64,000 nt of DNA from JACVRW01 sp963819115 (GTDB taxonomy: Bacteria; Actinomycetota; Thermoleophilia; Solirubrobacterales; Thermoleophilaceae): positions 62,001-126,000 of the forward strand of contig CAWFUR010000012.1 of assembly GCA_963819115.1 (NCBI GenBank), read 5' to 3'. How positions within the stretch are numbered: the first letter of the stretch is position 1; every line of letters begins with the position of its first letter. The position numbers and the translations under genes are program-made. The notes under the pieces are model-generated. The model had not been told where the DNA came from and ran no database searches. It was given only the letters and a program-made list of their open reading frames with translations. Below are positions 43,711-56,349 of this stretch, in pieces.

Positions 43711-44706
43711 GTGATGGCGGAGCCACTTGTGGACGGTCACGGACGGCGGATCTCGGATCTGCGCGTGTCCATCACGGACCGCTGCAACTTCCGCTGCCAG
43801 TACTGCATGCCGGCCGAGGGCCTGCCCTGGCTCGACCGCGCGGAGATCCTCAGCTTCGAGGAGATCGAGCGCCTGGTTCGCGTGTTCGCCGCCATGGGTG
43901 TGAGCGACGTGCGCCTCACGGGGGGCGAGCCCCTCGTCCGGCGGGACTTCCCGCGCCTCCTGGGGATGCTGTCCGCGGTGCCCGGGGTGGATGACCTCTC
44001 GCTCACCACGAACGGCTTCCTCCTGGCCCGCGACGCCGCCGCGCTGGTGGACGCCGGGCTGCGGCGGGTGAACGTGTCCATCGACTCGCTGCAGCGCGAC
44101 CGCTTCTTCCAGATCACACGGCGGGACTCGCTGCCCCAGGTGATGCGCGGCCTCGAGGCGATCGCCGCGTTCCCGCAGGTCCGCCCGGTGAAGGTCAACG
44201 CCGTGGCCCTGCGCGGGTTCACCGAGGAGGAGGCCGTGCCGTTTGCCGAGTTCGCGCGCTCCACCGCCTTCCAGGTTCGGTTCATCGAGTTCATGCCCCT
44301 CGACGGGAACCGGGCGTGGAGTGCGGACCAGGTGCTCACCGGCGACGAGATCCGGGAGATTGTGCACGCGGTCTACCCGCTCGAGGAGGTGCCGCGCGAA
44401 GACCACGCCACCGCGCGCGTGTTCCGGTTCGCGGACGGCCGCGGGGAGCTGGGGTTCATCAACCCCGTCTCCGAGCCCTTCTGCGCGGACTGCAACCGGG
44501 TGCGCATCACCGCCGAGGGCAAGCTCCGCACCTGCCTCTTCTCGATCAACGAGACGGATCTCCGCACGCCGCTGCGGGAGGGAGGGTCGGATGCCGATCT
44601 CGACCGGATGATCCGGGACGCGGTGTGGCGCAAGGAGCTGAAGCACCGCGTGGGCGAGCCCGGGTTCCGCCAGCCGCCCAGGACGATGAGCGCCATCGGC
44701 GGCTAG
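43711..44706 (+). CDS. moaA: GTP 3',8-cyclase MoaA (molybdenum cofactor biosynthesis)
   Basis: A 331-residue radical SAM enzyme making the first intermediate of molybdopterin synthesis. The SAM cluster is C25-x3-C29-x2-C32 (TDRCNFRCQYC). The second cluster is the C-terminal CADCNRVR...C (C-x2-C-x13-C), and the chain ends with the GG tail (SAIGG) that is functionally required in known MoaA. Start is GTG 43711 or ATG 43714. No other moa/moe genes are adjacent; it is followed by two small unknown genes and metF on the same strand. Confidence 0.95.
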   Translation: MMAEPLVDGHGRRISDLRVSITDRCNFRCQYCMPAEGLPWLDRAEILSFEEIERLVRVFAAMGVSDVRLTGGEPLVRRDFPRLLGMLSAVPGVDDLSLTTNGFLLARDAAALVDAGLRRVNVSIDSLQRDRFFQITRRDSLPQVMRGLEAIAAFPQVRPVKVNAVALRGFTEEEAVPFAEFARSTAFQVRFIEFMPLDGNRAWSADQVLTGDEIREIVHAVYPLEEVPREDHATARVFRFADGRGELGFINPVSEPFCADCNRVRITAEGKLRTCLFSINETDLRTPLREGGSDADLDRMIRDAVWRKELKHRVGEPGFRQPPRTMSAIGG

Positions 44707-44718
44707 CGGGCCCGCGAG

Positions 44719-45066
44719 GTGTACGTCGTGAGGATGCGCAACGGCCCGAAGGTGACCCGAACGCGACACAGGTCTCTGGACGAGGCGCTCGACACCCTCC
44801 GCCGGCAGGCGGCAGAGCTCCGGAGCGGCACTCCGGTGGCGCCCGCGGGCACAGCCTTCCTGCGCCGCTTCGACCCGGTGTCCCGGGTGGTGGGCCGGGT
44901 CGAGCTGTCCGGGCCGAGGCGCCTGCGCGGGGGGCTCGACGTGCGCGGGGACGGCTCCAGCGAGGCCTTCCGCGGACGACTTCGCCGCACGCTCATCGAG
45001 GAGCGCGACGGGGAGAACGCCGATGACGCGCTGGCCCGTGTGCTGCGCGAGGACGCGCGCCCGTGA
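44719..45066 (+). CDS. Small basic protein of unknown function (115 aa)
   Basis: GTG start, 12 bases after moaA. An Arg-rich protein with TRHRSLDEALDTLRRQAAEL and VSRVVGRVELSGPRRLRGG followed by a helical acidic C-terminus. It overlaps the next gene by 4 bases (GTGA). No domain is recognised; it may bind nucleic acid because of its charge. The position suggests an operon moaA to metF. Confidence 0.6.
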   Translation: MYVVRMRNGPKVTRTRHRSLDEALDTLRRQAAELRSGTPVAPAGTAFLRRFDPVSRVVGRVELSGPRRLRGGLDVRGDGSSEAFRGRLRRTLIEERDGENADDALARVLREDARP

Positions 45067-45353
45067 GCGGGCGCTGGCGCGTGCCGCTCCCGCGCGGCTC
45101 GGAGCCGCCGTACCGGGTGTTCGTGAACGGCGTGCCCCAGGAGGAGGGGGCGGACTACAAGGTGGTGGGCCGGGAGCTGCACTTCGCCAAGGCGCTCGAG
45201 AAGGAGCGGATCGGCGCCGGGCGCTGGGCGGCGATCTTCCTCGGCCTATGGGGTCACTACGGGAAGAACGACTCGGTGGACGTCCAGTACAGGATCTCGG
45301 GCCGCCAGACGGTGGCCACGGGACTGGACATCATCCCGCCGGACGACGGTTAA
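45063..45353 (+). CDS. Small conserved-type protein of unknown function (96 aa)
   Basis: GTG start overlapping the previous stop. The sequence EPPYRVFVNGVPQEEGADYK reads like a beta-sandwich domain of the kind seen in DUF-type virion or surface proteins. WGHYGKNDSVDVQYRISGRQ follows after a hydrophobic turn (AAIFLGLWG). No named family was recognised. It is coupled to the preceding small gene and ends 12 bases before metF. Confidence 0.6.
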   Translation: MSGRWRVPLPRGSEPPYRVFVNGVPQEEGADYKVVGRELHFAKALEKERIGAGRWAAIFLGLWGHYGKNDSVDVQYRISGRQTVATGLDIIPPDDG

Positions 45354-45365
45354 CCTCTTCCGACC

Positions 45366-46262
45366 GTGCGCATCAGCCAGATCATCGAGAGCCGGCGGCC
45401 GGTCTTCTCCTTCGAGTTCTTCCCCCCGAAGACCGACGAGGGGCAGCGGACCCTGGAGCAGACCCTGTCCGTGCTGAAGGACGACTCCCCGGACTACGTG
45501 TCGGTCACCTACGGCGCGGGCGGCACCACGCGCGACCGCACCGTGGAGATCACGAAGTGGATCAAGCAGGACCTGGGCATCGAGGCGATGGCGCACCTGT
45601 CGCTCGTGGGCGAGGCCGAGAGCCGGCTGGTGGAGATCCTCGAGGAGATCACCGCCGCGGGGATCGAGAACGTGCTGGCGCTGCGGGGCGACCCACCGCG
45701 CGGGGAGACGGAATGGAAGGCCCACCCCGAGGGCCTCCACTACTCGATCGAGCTCATCCGGCTCATCCGCGAGCGCTTCGACTTCTCGGTCGGCGCGGCG
45801 TGCTTTCCCGAGGTGCACCCCGAGGCCCCCGACCCTGAGAGCGACCTCCGCTACGCACGCGAGAAGGTGGAGGCCGGGGCCGACTTCCTGATCACCCAGC
45901 TCTTCCTCGACAACGAGCTGTACTTCGACTTCGTGGAGAACGCCCGCGCGGCGGGCATCGGCGTGCCGATCATCCCGGGGATCATGCCCGTGACGAACTA
46001 CAGCCAGATCAAGACGATCACCGGCATGTGCGGGGCCACCATCCCGAGTGAGCTCGAGACGCAGTTGGACGGGCGCGCCGACGACCCGGAAGCGGTTGCA
46101 GAGCTGGGAGTCGCTTATGCGACTCTCCAATGCTCCGATCTCCTGGCGCGGGGCGCGCCCGGCATCCACTTCTACACGCTGAACCGCTCGCCCGCAACGC
46201 GAGCGATCCTGGCGGCCCTCCGCGCGGCGCACCCGTGGACGAGGGCGCCGGCTCCGGTCTAG
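45366..46262 (+). CDS. metF: Methylenetetrahydrofolate reductase
   Basis: A 298-residue FAD-dependent reductase that makes 5-methyl-THF for methionine synthesis. Typical motifs are SFEFFPPKT, DYVSVTYGAGG, NVLALRGDPP, GADFLITQLF (FAD-binding region) and VPIIPGIMPVTNYSQI. The GTG start gives MRISQIIES. The TAG stop is shared through CTAG with the convergent MBL gene. It may be transcribed with moaA and the two small genes upstream. Confidence 0.95.
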   Translation: MRISQIIESRRPVFSFEFFPPKTDEGQRTLEQTLSVLKDDSPDYVSVTYGAGGTTRDRTVEITKWIKQDLGIEAMAHLSLVGEAESRLVEILEEITAAGIENVLALRGDPPRGETEWKAHPEGLHYSIELIRLIRERFDFSVGAACFPEVHPEAPDPESDLRYAREKVEAGADFLITQLFLDNELYFDFVENARAAGIGVPIIPGIMPVTNYSQIKTITGMCGATIPSELETQLDGRADDPEAVAELGVAYATLQCSDLLARGAPGIHFYTLNRSPATRAILAALRAAHPWTRAPAPV

Positions 46263-47281
46263 CCCGCCGCTCGCTTCGGCTCCACCGCCGACCACCAGGT
46301 CTGGTCCCCGTCGTCGGAGCGCTCGGCCTCGCCCAGCAGCTCCAGGTGGTCCAGGTAGCTGAGCGCCTGGGCCAGTCCCCAGCTCACCGCGATCTGGCCC
46401 GAGGCCTGTCCGCCCACCAGCTCGGGCACGATGTCGAAGGGCGTCCGGGGCCGCTCCGCGATCGCTGAGCGCACCACGTCCAGCTGGCGGTGTACCTCGC
46501 GCCGGTTCGCCTGGGCCAGCGCCCTTGCCTCGCGCACCGGGCGGCCGTGCCCGGCCAGCACGAGCTGCACGTCGAGCTCGTCCACGGTGTCCAGGCTGCG
46601 GAGGAACTCGCCCGCCGGATCGGGTGACCATCCGTAGTCGAAGAAGAGCGAGACCCGGCCCAGCAGGTGGTCGCCCGAGAGCAGCAGGCCGCGGTCGGGC
46701 TGGTGGAGCACCACGTGGGACGGGGCGTGGCCCGGGGTCTCGTAGACCTGGAAGGTGCCGAGGTCGGTGTCCACCTCCACGCCGGGCACGAGGTCGCGGT
46801 CGGGCATCACGATCTCGGCGATGCCGTACCCCTGCCCGCGCCGCTCCTTCTCGTACCGAGCCAGCGCCTCGGCGGGCACGCCGCTCTGCCGGGCCACCTC
46901 CAGGCGGCGCTCGAACGCCCGGTCGGGGTCGGCGGCCGCCCTCGTCATATGGCGGTGGTTCGGGTGCATCCACAGCTCGCACCCGGCGCGTTCCACGATC
47001 GGGGCCGCCAGTCCGTAGTGGTCCGAGTGGGCGTGGGTGCACACCAGCAGGCGGACGTGCTCGACCCGAAGGCCGGCCTGGTCGAGCGCCAGCTCAAGCT
47101 GGCGCATCCCGCCCGGCTCGTACAGGCCGGTGTCCACCAGCACCACGCCGCTCCCCGCGGCGATGGCGAAGGCGTTCACGTGCGGGACCCCCGGCCAGGG
47201 CAGGGGAAGCCGCAGCCGCCACAGCCCCGGCAGCACGCGGTCCGCCCGGGCCAGCTCCCTGCGTCGCCTGGGCTCGGTCAT
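46259..47281 (-). CDS. MBL-fold metallo-hydrolase
   Basis: A 340-residue metallo-beta-lactamase-fold enzyme. The zinc signature CTHAHSDHYGLAAPIVE, later GHAPSHVVLHQ and GDHLLG supply metal-binding residues. DTDLGTFQVYETPGHAPSH is the usual strand region. A C-terminal winged-helix-like extension (IAERPRTPFDIVPELV) is typical of the LACTB2/Rbn-like group. The substrate is unknown; thioester or RNA hydrolysis is possible. CTAG is shared with metF. Confidence 0.85.
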   Translation of the reverse strand: MTEPRRRRELARADRVLPGLWRLRLPLPWPGVPHVNAFAIAAGSGVVLVDTGLYEPGGMRQLELALDQAGLRVEHVRLLVCTHAHSDHYGLAAPIVERAGCELWMHPNHRHMTRAAADPDRAFERRLEVARQSGVPAEALARYEKERRGQGYGIAEIVMPDRDLVPGVEVDTDLGTFQVYETPGHAPSHVVLHQPDRGLLLSGDHLLGRVSLFFDYGWSPDPAGEFLRSLDTVDELDVQLVLAGHGRPVREARALAQANRREVHRQLDVVRSAIAERPRTPFDIVPELVGGQASGQIAVSWGLAQALSYLDHLELLGEAERSDDGDQTWWSAVEPKRAAG

Positions 47282-47327
47282 GCGTTCACACGTCGGGGCA
47301 TCCGTGCGGCATCATCCCAGCGGCGCC

Positions 47328-47519
47328 ATGCCGGACCCGCCCGACCCCACCACCGCCCGCGACGACGATCGCTCCCGCTCCGAGCGCACCCCCGCCTCGG
47401 GCGAGCGGCTGGACGACCTCGCGCGATCCCTCGCCGAGGGCACCTATCGCGTGCGCCCCGACCTCGTGGCCGAGGCGATGCTCAGGCGGGGATGGGGTCG
47501 ACCAAGACCCCGGGATTGA
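47328..47519 (+). CDS. FlgM-like anti-sigma factor (orphan, 63 aa)
   Basis: A short protein with a hydrophilic N-terminus and a C-terminal helix ERLDDLARSLAEGTYRVRPD followed by LVAEAML, which matches the sigma28-binding helix of FlgM (A-x-G-T-Y-x-V-x-P-x-x-[IV]-A-x-x-[ML]). ATG start 46 bases after the MBL start on the opposite strand. No flagellar genes or sigma28 gene are in the window. It overlaps the convergent AGPS-like gene by 38 bases. Confidence 0.7.
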   Translation: MPDPPDPTTARDDDRSRSERTPASGERLDDLARSLAEGTYRVRPDLVAEAMLRRGWGRPRPRD

Positions 47520-49077
47520 GGATCCCGGCAGGGTCGAGGGCGAGCTTCGCCGCCCTCAGGGCGGTGGCGAACGGATCGGGGCGCTGGCGGTCGTACCAGG
47601 GCCGGTGATCGCGTCCGACCGCGTGGTGGTGGGTGATCGTGCCCCCCGCCGCGAGGATGGCCTCGGACGCCGCGGACTTCACCTCGGCCCACTGCTCCAG
47701 CTCAGATCCCCGGCGCGCGGGGGCCAGCATCGTGAAGTAGGGCGCTGCGCCGTCGGGGTACGCGTGGGTCAGCCGGCAGGTCACCGTGCCCTCGCCGAGC
47801 GCCTCGCGGGCGCGGGCGCCCACGGCCTCCACGAACTCGTCCAGGCGCTCCCAGGTGATGGACGTCTCGAAGGTCTCGGCGAAGATCCCGCCGGCCACCA
47901 TCGTGTCGCGCAGGTAGGGGGCCTGGATGAACGCGTTCCGCCAGGCGCTCTCGGACTCCCCGCGCTCGCCGCTCCTGGGGTCGCCGCGCACCTCGCCGCC
48001 GTGGTCGCCGCACAGCTCGAGTCCGCGCGCGAGCCAGGCGTCGAGCGGATGGTCCGCGGACTCGAACCCGAGCACGAGCAGGGCGCGCCCGTCTGGGGCG
48101 GCCCCGGTGAGCGCGGCCTCGCCCGGGTCGAGCAGCCGGCAGTTGGACGGCTGGAGCCCTGACTGGGCCAGGGCGCGTACCGCGCGGGCACCCTCCCCGA
48201 AGCTCCTGAACAGCACGCCGGCGGAGGCCCGGTGGGTCGGCCTCTCGCGGACCCTGACCCAGGCCTCGGTGATCACGCCCAGGATCCCCTCCGAGCCGAG
48301 CATCAGCCGGTCCGGGCTCGGCCCCGCGCCAGAGCCTGGCAGCCTGCGGCTCTCCCACACCCCCGACGGGGTGAGCGCGCGGACCGACTCCACCAGGTCG
48401 TCGATGTGCGTCGGTCCAGTGGCGAAGTGCCCGCCCGCCCGCGTGGCCACCCAGCCGCCGAGCGTCGAGTACTCGAAGGACTGCGGGAAGTGGCGCAGGG
48501 TCAGGCCGTGCTCGCGAAGCTGGTTCTCGAGCCCCGGTCCCGTGGCCCCGGCCTGGATCCGGGCGGCGCCCGAGACCGCGTCCACCTCGAGCACGCTGTC
48601 CATGGCCCGGAGGTCGATGGTCACCGCCCCCGAGTAGCTCCCGGGCAGCGCGGGCTCCACGCCCCCCACCACGCTGGTGCCTCCGCCGAACGGGATCGCG
48701 GCGGCGCCCGCGTCCGCGCACCAGGAGAGCACCGCCTCGAGCTCGCCCTCGTCGCGGGGATGGGCCACCACGTCAGGTGGATGGTCGAAGCGGCCCCGGA
48801 ACGCGCGGACCACGTCGCGGTAGGCCTTGCCGTACGCGTGCACCGCGCGCTCGTACCTGTCGCTGCGGCAGATCTCGGCCAGCGAGGCCGGCGGGGCGAG
48901 ACGCGGCTCCGCAAGGTCCACCGCCTCCAGGGGCACCGGCCGCTCGACCTCGACCGGCGGGAAACCGAGGTGCGCCCGGGCGCCCAGCGCCGCCTCCTCC
49001 ACATCGGCGTGGGAGGCCTGCTGGTCCTCGTAGCCCCAACCCCAATGCTTGAAGCGCCGATGGGACACGGTGGCCAC
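47482..49077 (-). CDS. FAD-linked oxidase resembling alkylglycerone-phosphate synthase
   Basis: A 531-residue VAO-type flavoprotein. FGGGTSVVGGVEPALPG and PQSFEYSTLGGWVATRAGGH are FAD-binding segments, as is SEGILGVITEAWVRVR. The start region RRFKHWGWGYEDQ, the motif CRLTHAYPDGAAPYFTM, and the C-terminal TITHHHAVGRDHRPW are characteristic of alkyldihydroxyacetone-phosphate synthase (AGPS) and its bacterial relatives, including the TITHHH histidines. Ether-lipid synthesis is the likely role, but D-lactate/glycolate-oxidase-like relatives cannot be excluded. The start ATG gives MATVSHRRFK. It overlaps the FlgM-like gene's 3' end. Confidence 0.85.
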   Translation of the reverse strand: MATVSHRRFKHWGWGYEDQQASHADVEEAALGARAHLGFPPVEVERPVPLEAVDLAEPRLAPPASLAEICRSDRYERAVHAYGKAYRDVVRAFRGRFDHPPDVVAHPRDEGELEAVLSWCADAGAAAIPFGGGTSVVGGVEPALPGSYSGAVTIDLRAMDSVLEVDAVSGAARIQAGATGPGLENQLREHGLTLRHFPQSFEYSTLGGWVATRAGGHFATGPTHIDDLVESVRALTPSGVWESRRLPGSGAGPSPDRLMLGSEGILGVITEAWVRVRERPTHRASAGVLFRSFGEGARAVRALAQSGLQPSNCRLLDPGEAALTGAAPDGRALLVLGFESADHPLDAWLARGLELCGDHGGEVRGDPRSGERGESESAWRNAFIQAPYLRDTMVAGGIFAETFETSITWERLDEFVEAVGARAREALGEGTVTCRLTHAYPDGAAPYFTMLAPARRGSELEQWAEVKSAASEAILAAGGTITHHHAVGRDHRPWYDRQRPDPFATALRAAKLALDPAGILNPGVLVDPIPA

Positions 49078-49163
49078 GCGGCTACTCTGCCATGTGGCGG
49101 GCGGGCTCGCCCAGCGTTCGGCGCCAGAAGGCTCTGCGCCGAGGGTAGAGTTGAGGAATAGGA

Positions 49164-53496
<4,333 letters not shown>

Positions 53497-53505
53497 GCCG
53501 CAAAA

Positions 53506-54252
53506 GTGCACGTCCGGGTCGATCAGCACGGCGACGTGGCCCTGCTGACCATCGACCGTCCGCCCGCGAACGCCCTCGACCTGGAGTTGCTCGACGAGGG
53601 CGCCCGGGTGATGGAGGAGCTGGCGGCCGCCGATCCAGGAGCCGTGGTCATAACCGGTCGCGAGGGCTTCTTCTCGGCGGGCGTCGACCTCAAGCTCGCG
53701 CCCACGCTCGACGCCGAGGCGCAGGGGCGGATGGTCCACGGGATCAACCGCCTGTTCGCCGGCTGGTACTCCTTCCCGCGACCGGTGATCTGCGCGGTGA
53801 ACGGTCACGCGATCGCCGGCGGCCTGATCCTGGCCCTCTGTGGCGACCACCGCGCGGCCACGGACGGCGGCGGTCGCTTCGGCCTCACCGAGGTGCGGGC
53901 GGGCATTCCCTATCCGGGCGCCGCCATCGCCATCGTCCGCGCGGAGCTCGACCCGCCGGCCGCTCGCCGGCTGGTGCTGGGCGGCGAGCTCGTCGGCGCG
54001 CGTGAGGCGCTCGCGCTCGGCCTGGTGGACGAGGTGTGCGACGAGGCCGAGCTTCTCCCTCGCGCGCTCGAGCTGGCCGCCGACCGGGCGGCCATTCCGC
54101 GCCAGGCGTACGCCCACGTGAAGCACCAGCTGCGCGGGGACACGATCGCCCTCGCCCGGGCGAGCCTGGAGGACGGGCAGGATCCGCTCGGCGGCGGGTG
54201 GCTGGACGCCGAGACCGCACAGGCCTCCGCCCGGGTTCTCGACCGCGAATGA
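53506..54252 (+). CDS. Enoyl-CoA hydratase/isomerase (crotonase) family protein
   Basis: A 248-residue crotonase-fold enzyme. The oxyanion-hole segments GREGFFSAGVDLK and NGHAIAGGLILALCGDHR are clear. The helix that carries the two catalytic glutamates in hydratases reads GLTEVRAGIPYPGAAIAIV, so the first Glu is kept but the second (in GAGGT of hydratases) is not obvious; isomerase, hydrolase or dehydratase activity is as likely as hydratase. GTG start, 9 bases after the Kgd gene, probably same unit. Confidence 0.82.
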   Translation: MHVRVDQHGDVALLTIDRPPANALDLELLDEGARVMEELAAADPGAVVITGREGFFSAGVDLKLAPTLDAEAQGRMVHGINRLFAGWYSFPRPVICAVNGHAIAGGLILALCGDHRAATDGGGRFGLTEVRAGIPYPGAAIAIVRAELDPPAARRLVLGGELVGAREALALGLVDEVCDEAELLPRALELAADRAAIPRQAYAHVKHQLRGDTIALARASLEDGQDPLGGGWLDAETAQASARVLDRE

Positions 54253-54259
54253 GGGCGGT

Positions 54260-55057
54260 CTAACGTTTGGAGCGTTGACCTGAGGCCAGCGCCTCGGCCA
54301 GCTTCTCGGACCCGAGCCTGCGCTGGGCGCCGGCCACGGCACCGGGGGCGAGGCCCCAGGCCCGCGCGCCGAGCCGCAGGGCGAGAGGGGCCACGTCGAT
54401 CTCCGCCCGGTTTCGCTGCACGGCGCGAACCACGGCGTCCGCCACCGCCTCGGGAGGCCGGCTGCCAACGCCGGGCGGGAGCTTCACCCCCGACTCGGCG
54501 AACATGCCGGCGCCGTGCACGAACCCGGGGAACACAACGCTCACGCCGACGCCGGTGCCCATCAGGTCCTCGCGCAGGCCGCCGGCGAAGCCGCGCAGGC
54601 CGAACTTGGTGGCCGAGTAGATGCCGGACCGTGCGCTCGGAGCCTTGCCGGCGAGTGACGAGACGAACACCAGGTGCCCGCGCCCCCGCTCCACCATCCC
54701 GGGCACGAACGCGCGTGCCAGCTGGATCGGGGCACGGAGGTTCACGTCCAGCGCACGGTCGATCTGCTCGGGCGTGAAGTCCACCACCGCGCCACTGGCG
54801 GGCAGGGCCGCATTGGCCACGAGCACGTCCACCGCCCCGGCTCGTTCCGCCAGCCGCGTGGCCTCGCCCGCGTCGGCGAGGTCGGCGGTGAGCACCTCGG
54901 CCCCGGCCGGCAGGGCGGTTCGGAGATCCTCGAGGGTGTCCGCCCGCCGGCCGGTGAGGATCACCCGGGCGCCCTGGGCACCGAGGGCTCGGGCGATGGC
55001 CTGCCCGATCCCACCGCTTGCACCCGTGAGCAGGACGCTCGTGCCGACCAGTTGCAT
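54260..55057 (-). CDS. Short-chain dehydrogenase/reductase (SDR)
   Basis: A 265-residue classical SDR. Cofactor motif TGASGGIGQAIA, LVANAALPASG, catalytic SSLAGKAPSARSGIYSATK (Ser, Tyr, Lys) are complete. The C-terminus is a long extension with LALRLGARAWGLAPGAV, which could associate with the membrane. I chose the ATG giving MQLVGTSVLLTG; an upstream GTG/ATG is less likely as relatives start here. Substrate unknown. Confidence 0.85.
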   Translation of the reverse strand: MQLVGTSVLLTGASGGIGQAIARALGAQGARVILTGRRADTLEDLRTALPAGAEVLTADLADAGEATRLAERAGAVDVLVANAALPASGAVVDFTPEQIDRALDVNLRAPIQLARAFVPGMVERGRGHLVFVSSLAGKAPSARSGIYSATKFGLRGFAGGLREDLMGTGVGVSVVFPGFVHGAGMFAESGVKLPPGVGSRPPEAVADAVVRAVQRNRAEIDVAPLALRLGARAWGLAPGAVAGAQRRLGSEKLAEALASGQRSKR

Positions 55058-55117
55058 CGCGCGACCGTACCTGACCGCCACCGCCCACGGCCTTTAGGTA
55101 CGCCAAAGGCGCTGCGA

Positions 55118-55123
55118 TATACA
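55118..55123 (+). promoter_or_regulatory. Candidate -10 element upstream of the DsbA-VKOR genes
   Basis: The AT-rich stretch GATATACAAAACAGG just before the DsbA gene contains TATACA, 4 of 6 matches to the sigma-70 -10 consensus, in a GC-rich gap between divergent starts. A -35 (TTTAGG at 55093) would need a long spacer, so the assignment is tentative. Confidence 0.3.
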
Positions 55124-55132
55124 AAACAGGTC

Positions 55133-55918
55133 ATGAGCAGCCGAGTGGAGCAGAAGAAGCGACTGCGGGCGGAGCGTGAGGAGCGGGAGCGGGCGGCCGC
55201 CGCCCAGGAGAAGCGGCGCAAGCGGCTCATCCTCCTCGCCGCCTCCACCGTGGCCGCGCTGGCCGTGGTCGGGGTCCTCATCGCGGTGAGCCAGAGCGGG
55301 GGCGGGAACGGCAGCGGCCTGGGCACGGGCGAGAGCCTGACGGGCACCGCCGAGGCGAACGCCCTCTTCCGCGGAATCCCCCAGAGCGGCGCCACGCTCG
55401 GCGATCCCAAGGCGCCCGTCACGATGGTCGAGTACGCGGATCTGCAGTGCCCGTTCTGCGGGGCCTATACGCGGGAGACGCTGCCCACGCTCGTGAAGCG
55501 CTACGTGCGCACCGGCAAGGTGCGGATGGAGCTGCGGCCCATCACCATCCTTGGTCCCGACTCGGGCACGGCACACGCCGCGGCGGCCGCGGCGGCCGAG
55601 AAGAACCGCCTCTGGCAGTTCGCCGACCTCTTCTACCGGAACCAGGGTCCCGAGCGGAGCGGATACGTGACCGAGGACTTCCTCAGCCGCATCGCCCGCG
55701 GCGCGGGCCTCGCTCCGGGCCCGGTGGTCACCGCATCCCGGACGCCCAACTCCGTGCCGCTCCTGCGTCAGGCCACCGCGGAGTCGCAGCGGCTCGGCAT
55801 CACCTCGACCCCGACCTTCCTCCTGGGCAAGACGGGTGGCCCGCTCAAGCAGATCCCGCTTTCGAGCCTCGAGACGTCCCAGTTCACCGGACCGATCGAC
55901 GACGCCCTGCAGTCATGA
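55133..55918 (+). CDS. Membrane-anchored DsbA-family disulfide oxidoreductase
   Basis: A 261-residue protein with a basic cytoplasmic start, one TM anchor (RLILLAASTVAALAVVGVLIAV, about residues 31-52) and an extracytoplasmic thioredoxin fold with the catalytic C106-P-F-C109 motif (YADLQCPFCGAYTRE). The cis-Pro loop ITSTPTFLLG is present. It introduces disulfides into exported proteins. Its stop overlaps the VKOR start (ATGA), giving a self-contained oxidising pair. Confidence 0.93.
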   Translation: MSSRVEQKKRLRAEREERERAAAAQEKRRKRLILLAASTVAALAVVGVLIAVSQSGGGNGSGLGTGESLTGTAEANALFRGIPQSGATLGDPKAPVTMVEYADLQCPFCGAYTRETLPTLVKRYVRTGKVRMELRPITILGPDSGTAHAAAAAAAEKNRLWQFADLFYRNQGPERSGYVTEDFLSRIARGAGLAPGPVVTASRTPNSVPLLRQATAESQRLGITSTPTFLLGKTGGPLKQIPLSSLETSQFTGPIDDALQS

Positions 55919-56349
55919 CCGCGGACCGGCTCAGGGCCGGCGCGGCGCTCGCGGCGCTGCTCGGCCTCGCCGTCAGCGCCTACCTCACCTACATCCACTA
56001 CGCCGGCATCGAGCCCATCTGCGCGGCGTCGGGCGGGTGCGAGAAGGTGCAGAGCTCGAGCTACGCCGACGTGGCCGGGGTGCCCGTGGCCCTGCTGGGC
56101 CTGATCGGATACGCAGCGATTCTGATCGCCGTGTTGCTCCCCGGCGAGACGGCACGCCTGGCCGCATCCTGGATGGCGCTCGTGGGCTTCGGCTTCAGCC
56201 TCTACCTCACGTACCTTGAGCTGTTCGAGATCAACGCGATCTGCCAGTGGTGCGTGGGCAGCGCGGTGATCATGACCGCGCTCGCGGTGCTCACGGGGGT
56301 GCGCGCGGTGCGTGGCGAGGACCCGCCGAGGACGGCCGCGGCCGTCTAG
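55915..56349 (+). CDS. Vitamin K epoxide reductase (VKOR) family protein
   Basis: A 144-residue, four-helix membrane protein with all four redox cysteines: C36 and C42 (PICAASGGCEK) in the loop and C110-x2-C113 (AICQWCVGS) in the active helix. Actinobacteria use VKOR in place of DsbB to reoxidise DsbA with quinone. Coupling with the DsbA gene fits exactly. Its TAG stop is shared via CTAG with the CDF gene. Confidence 0.94.
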   Translation: MTADRLRAGAALAALLGLAVSAYLTYIHYAGIEPICAASGGCEKVQSSSYADVAGVPVALLGLIGYAAILIAVLLPGETARLAASWMALVGFGFSLYLTYLELFEINAICQWCVGSAVIMTALAVLTGVRAVRGEDPPRTAAAV

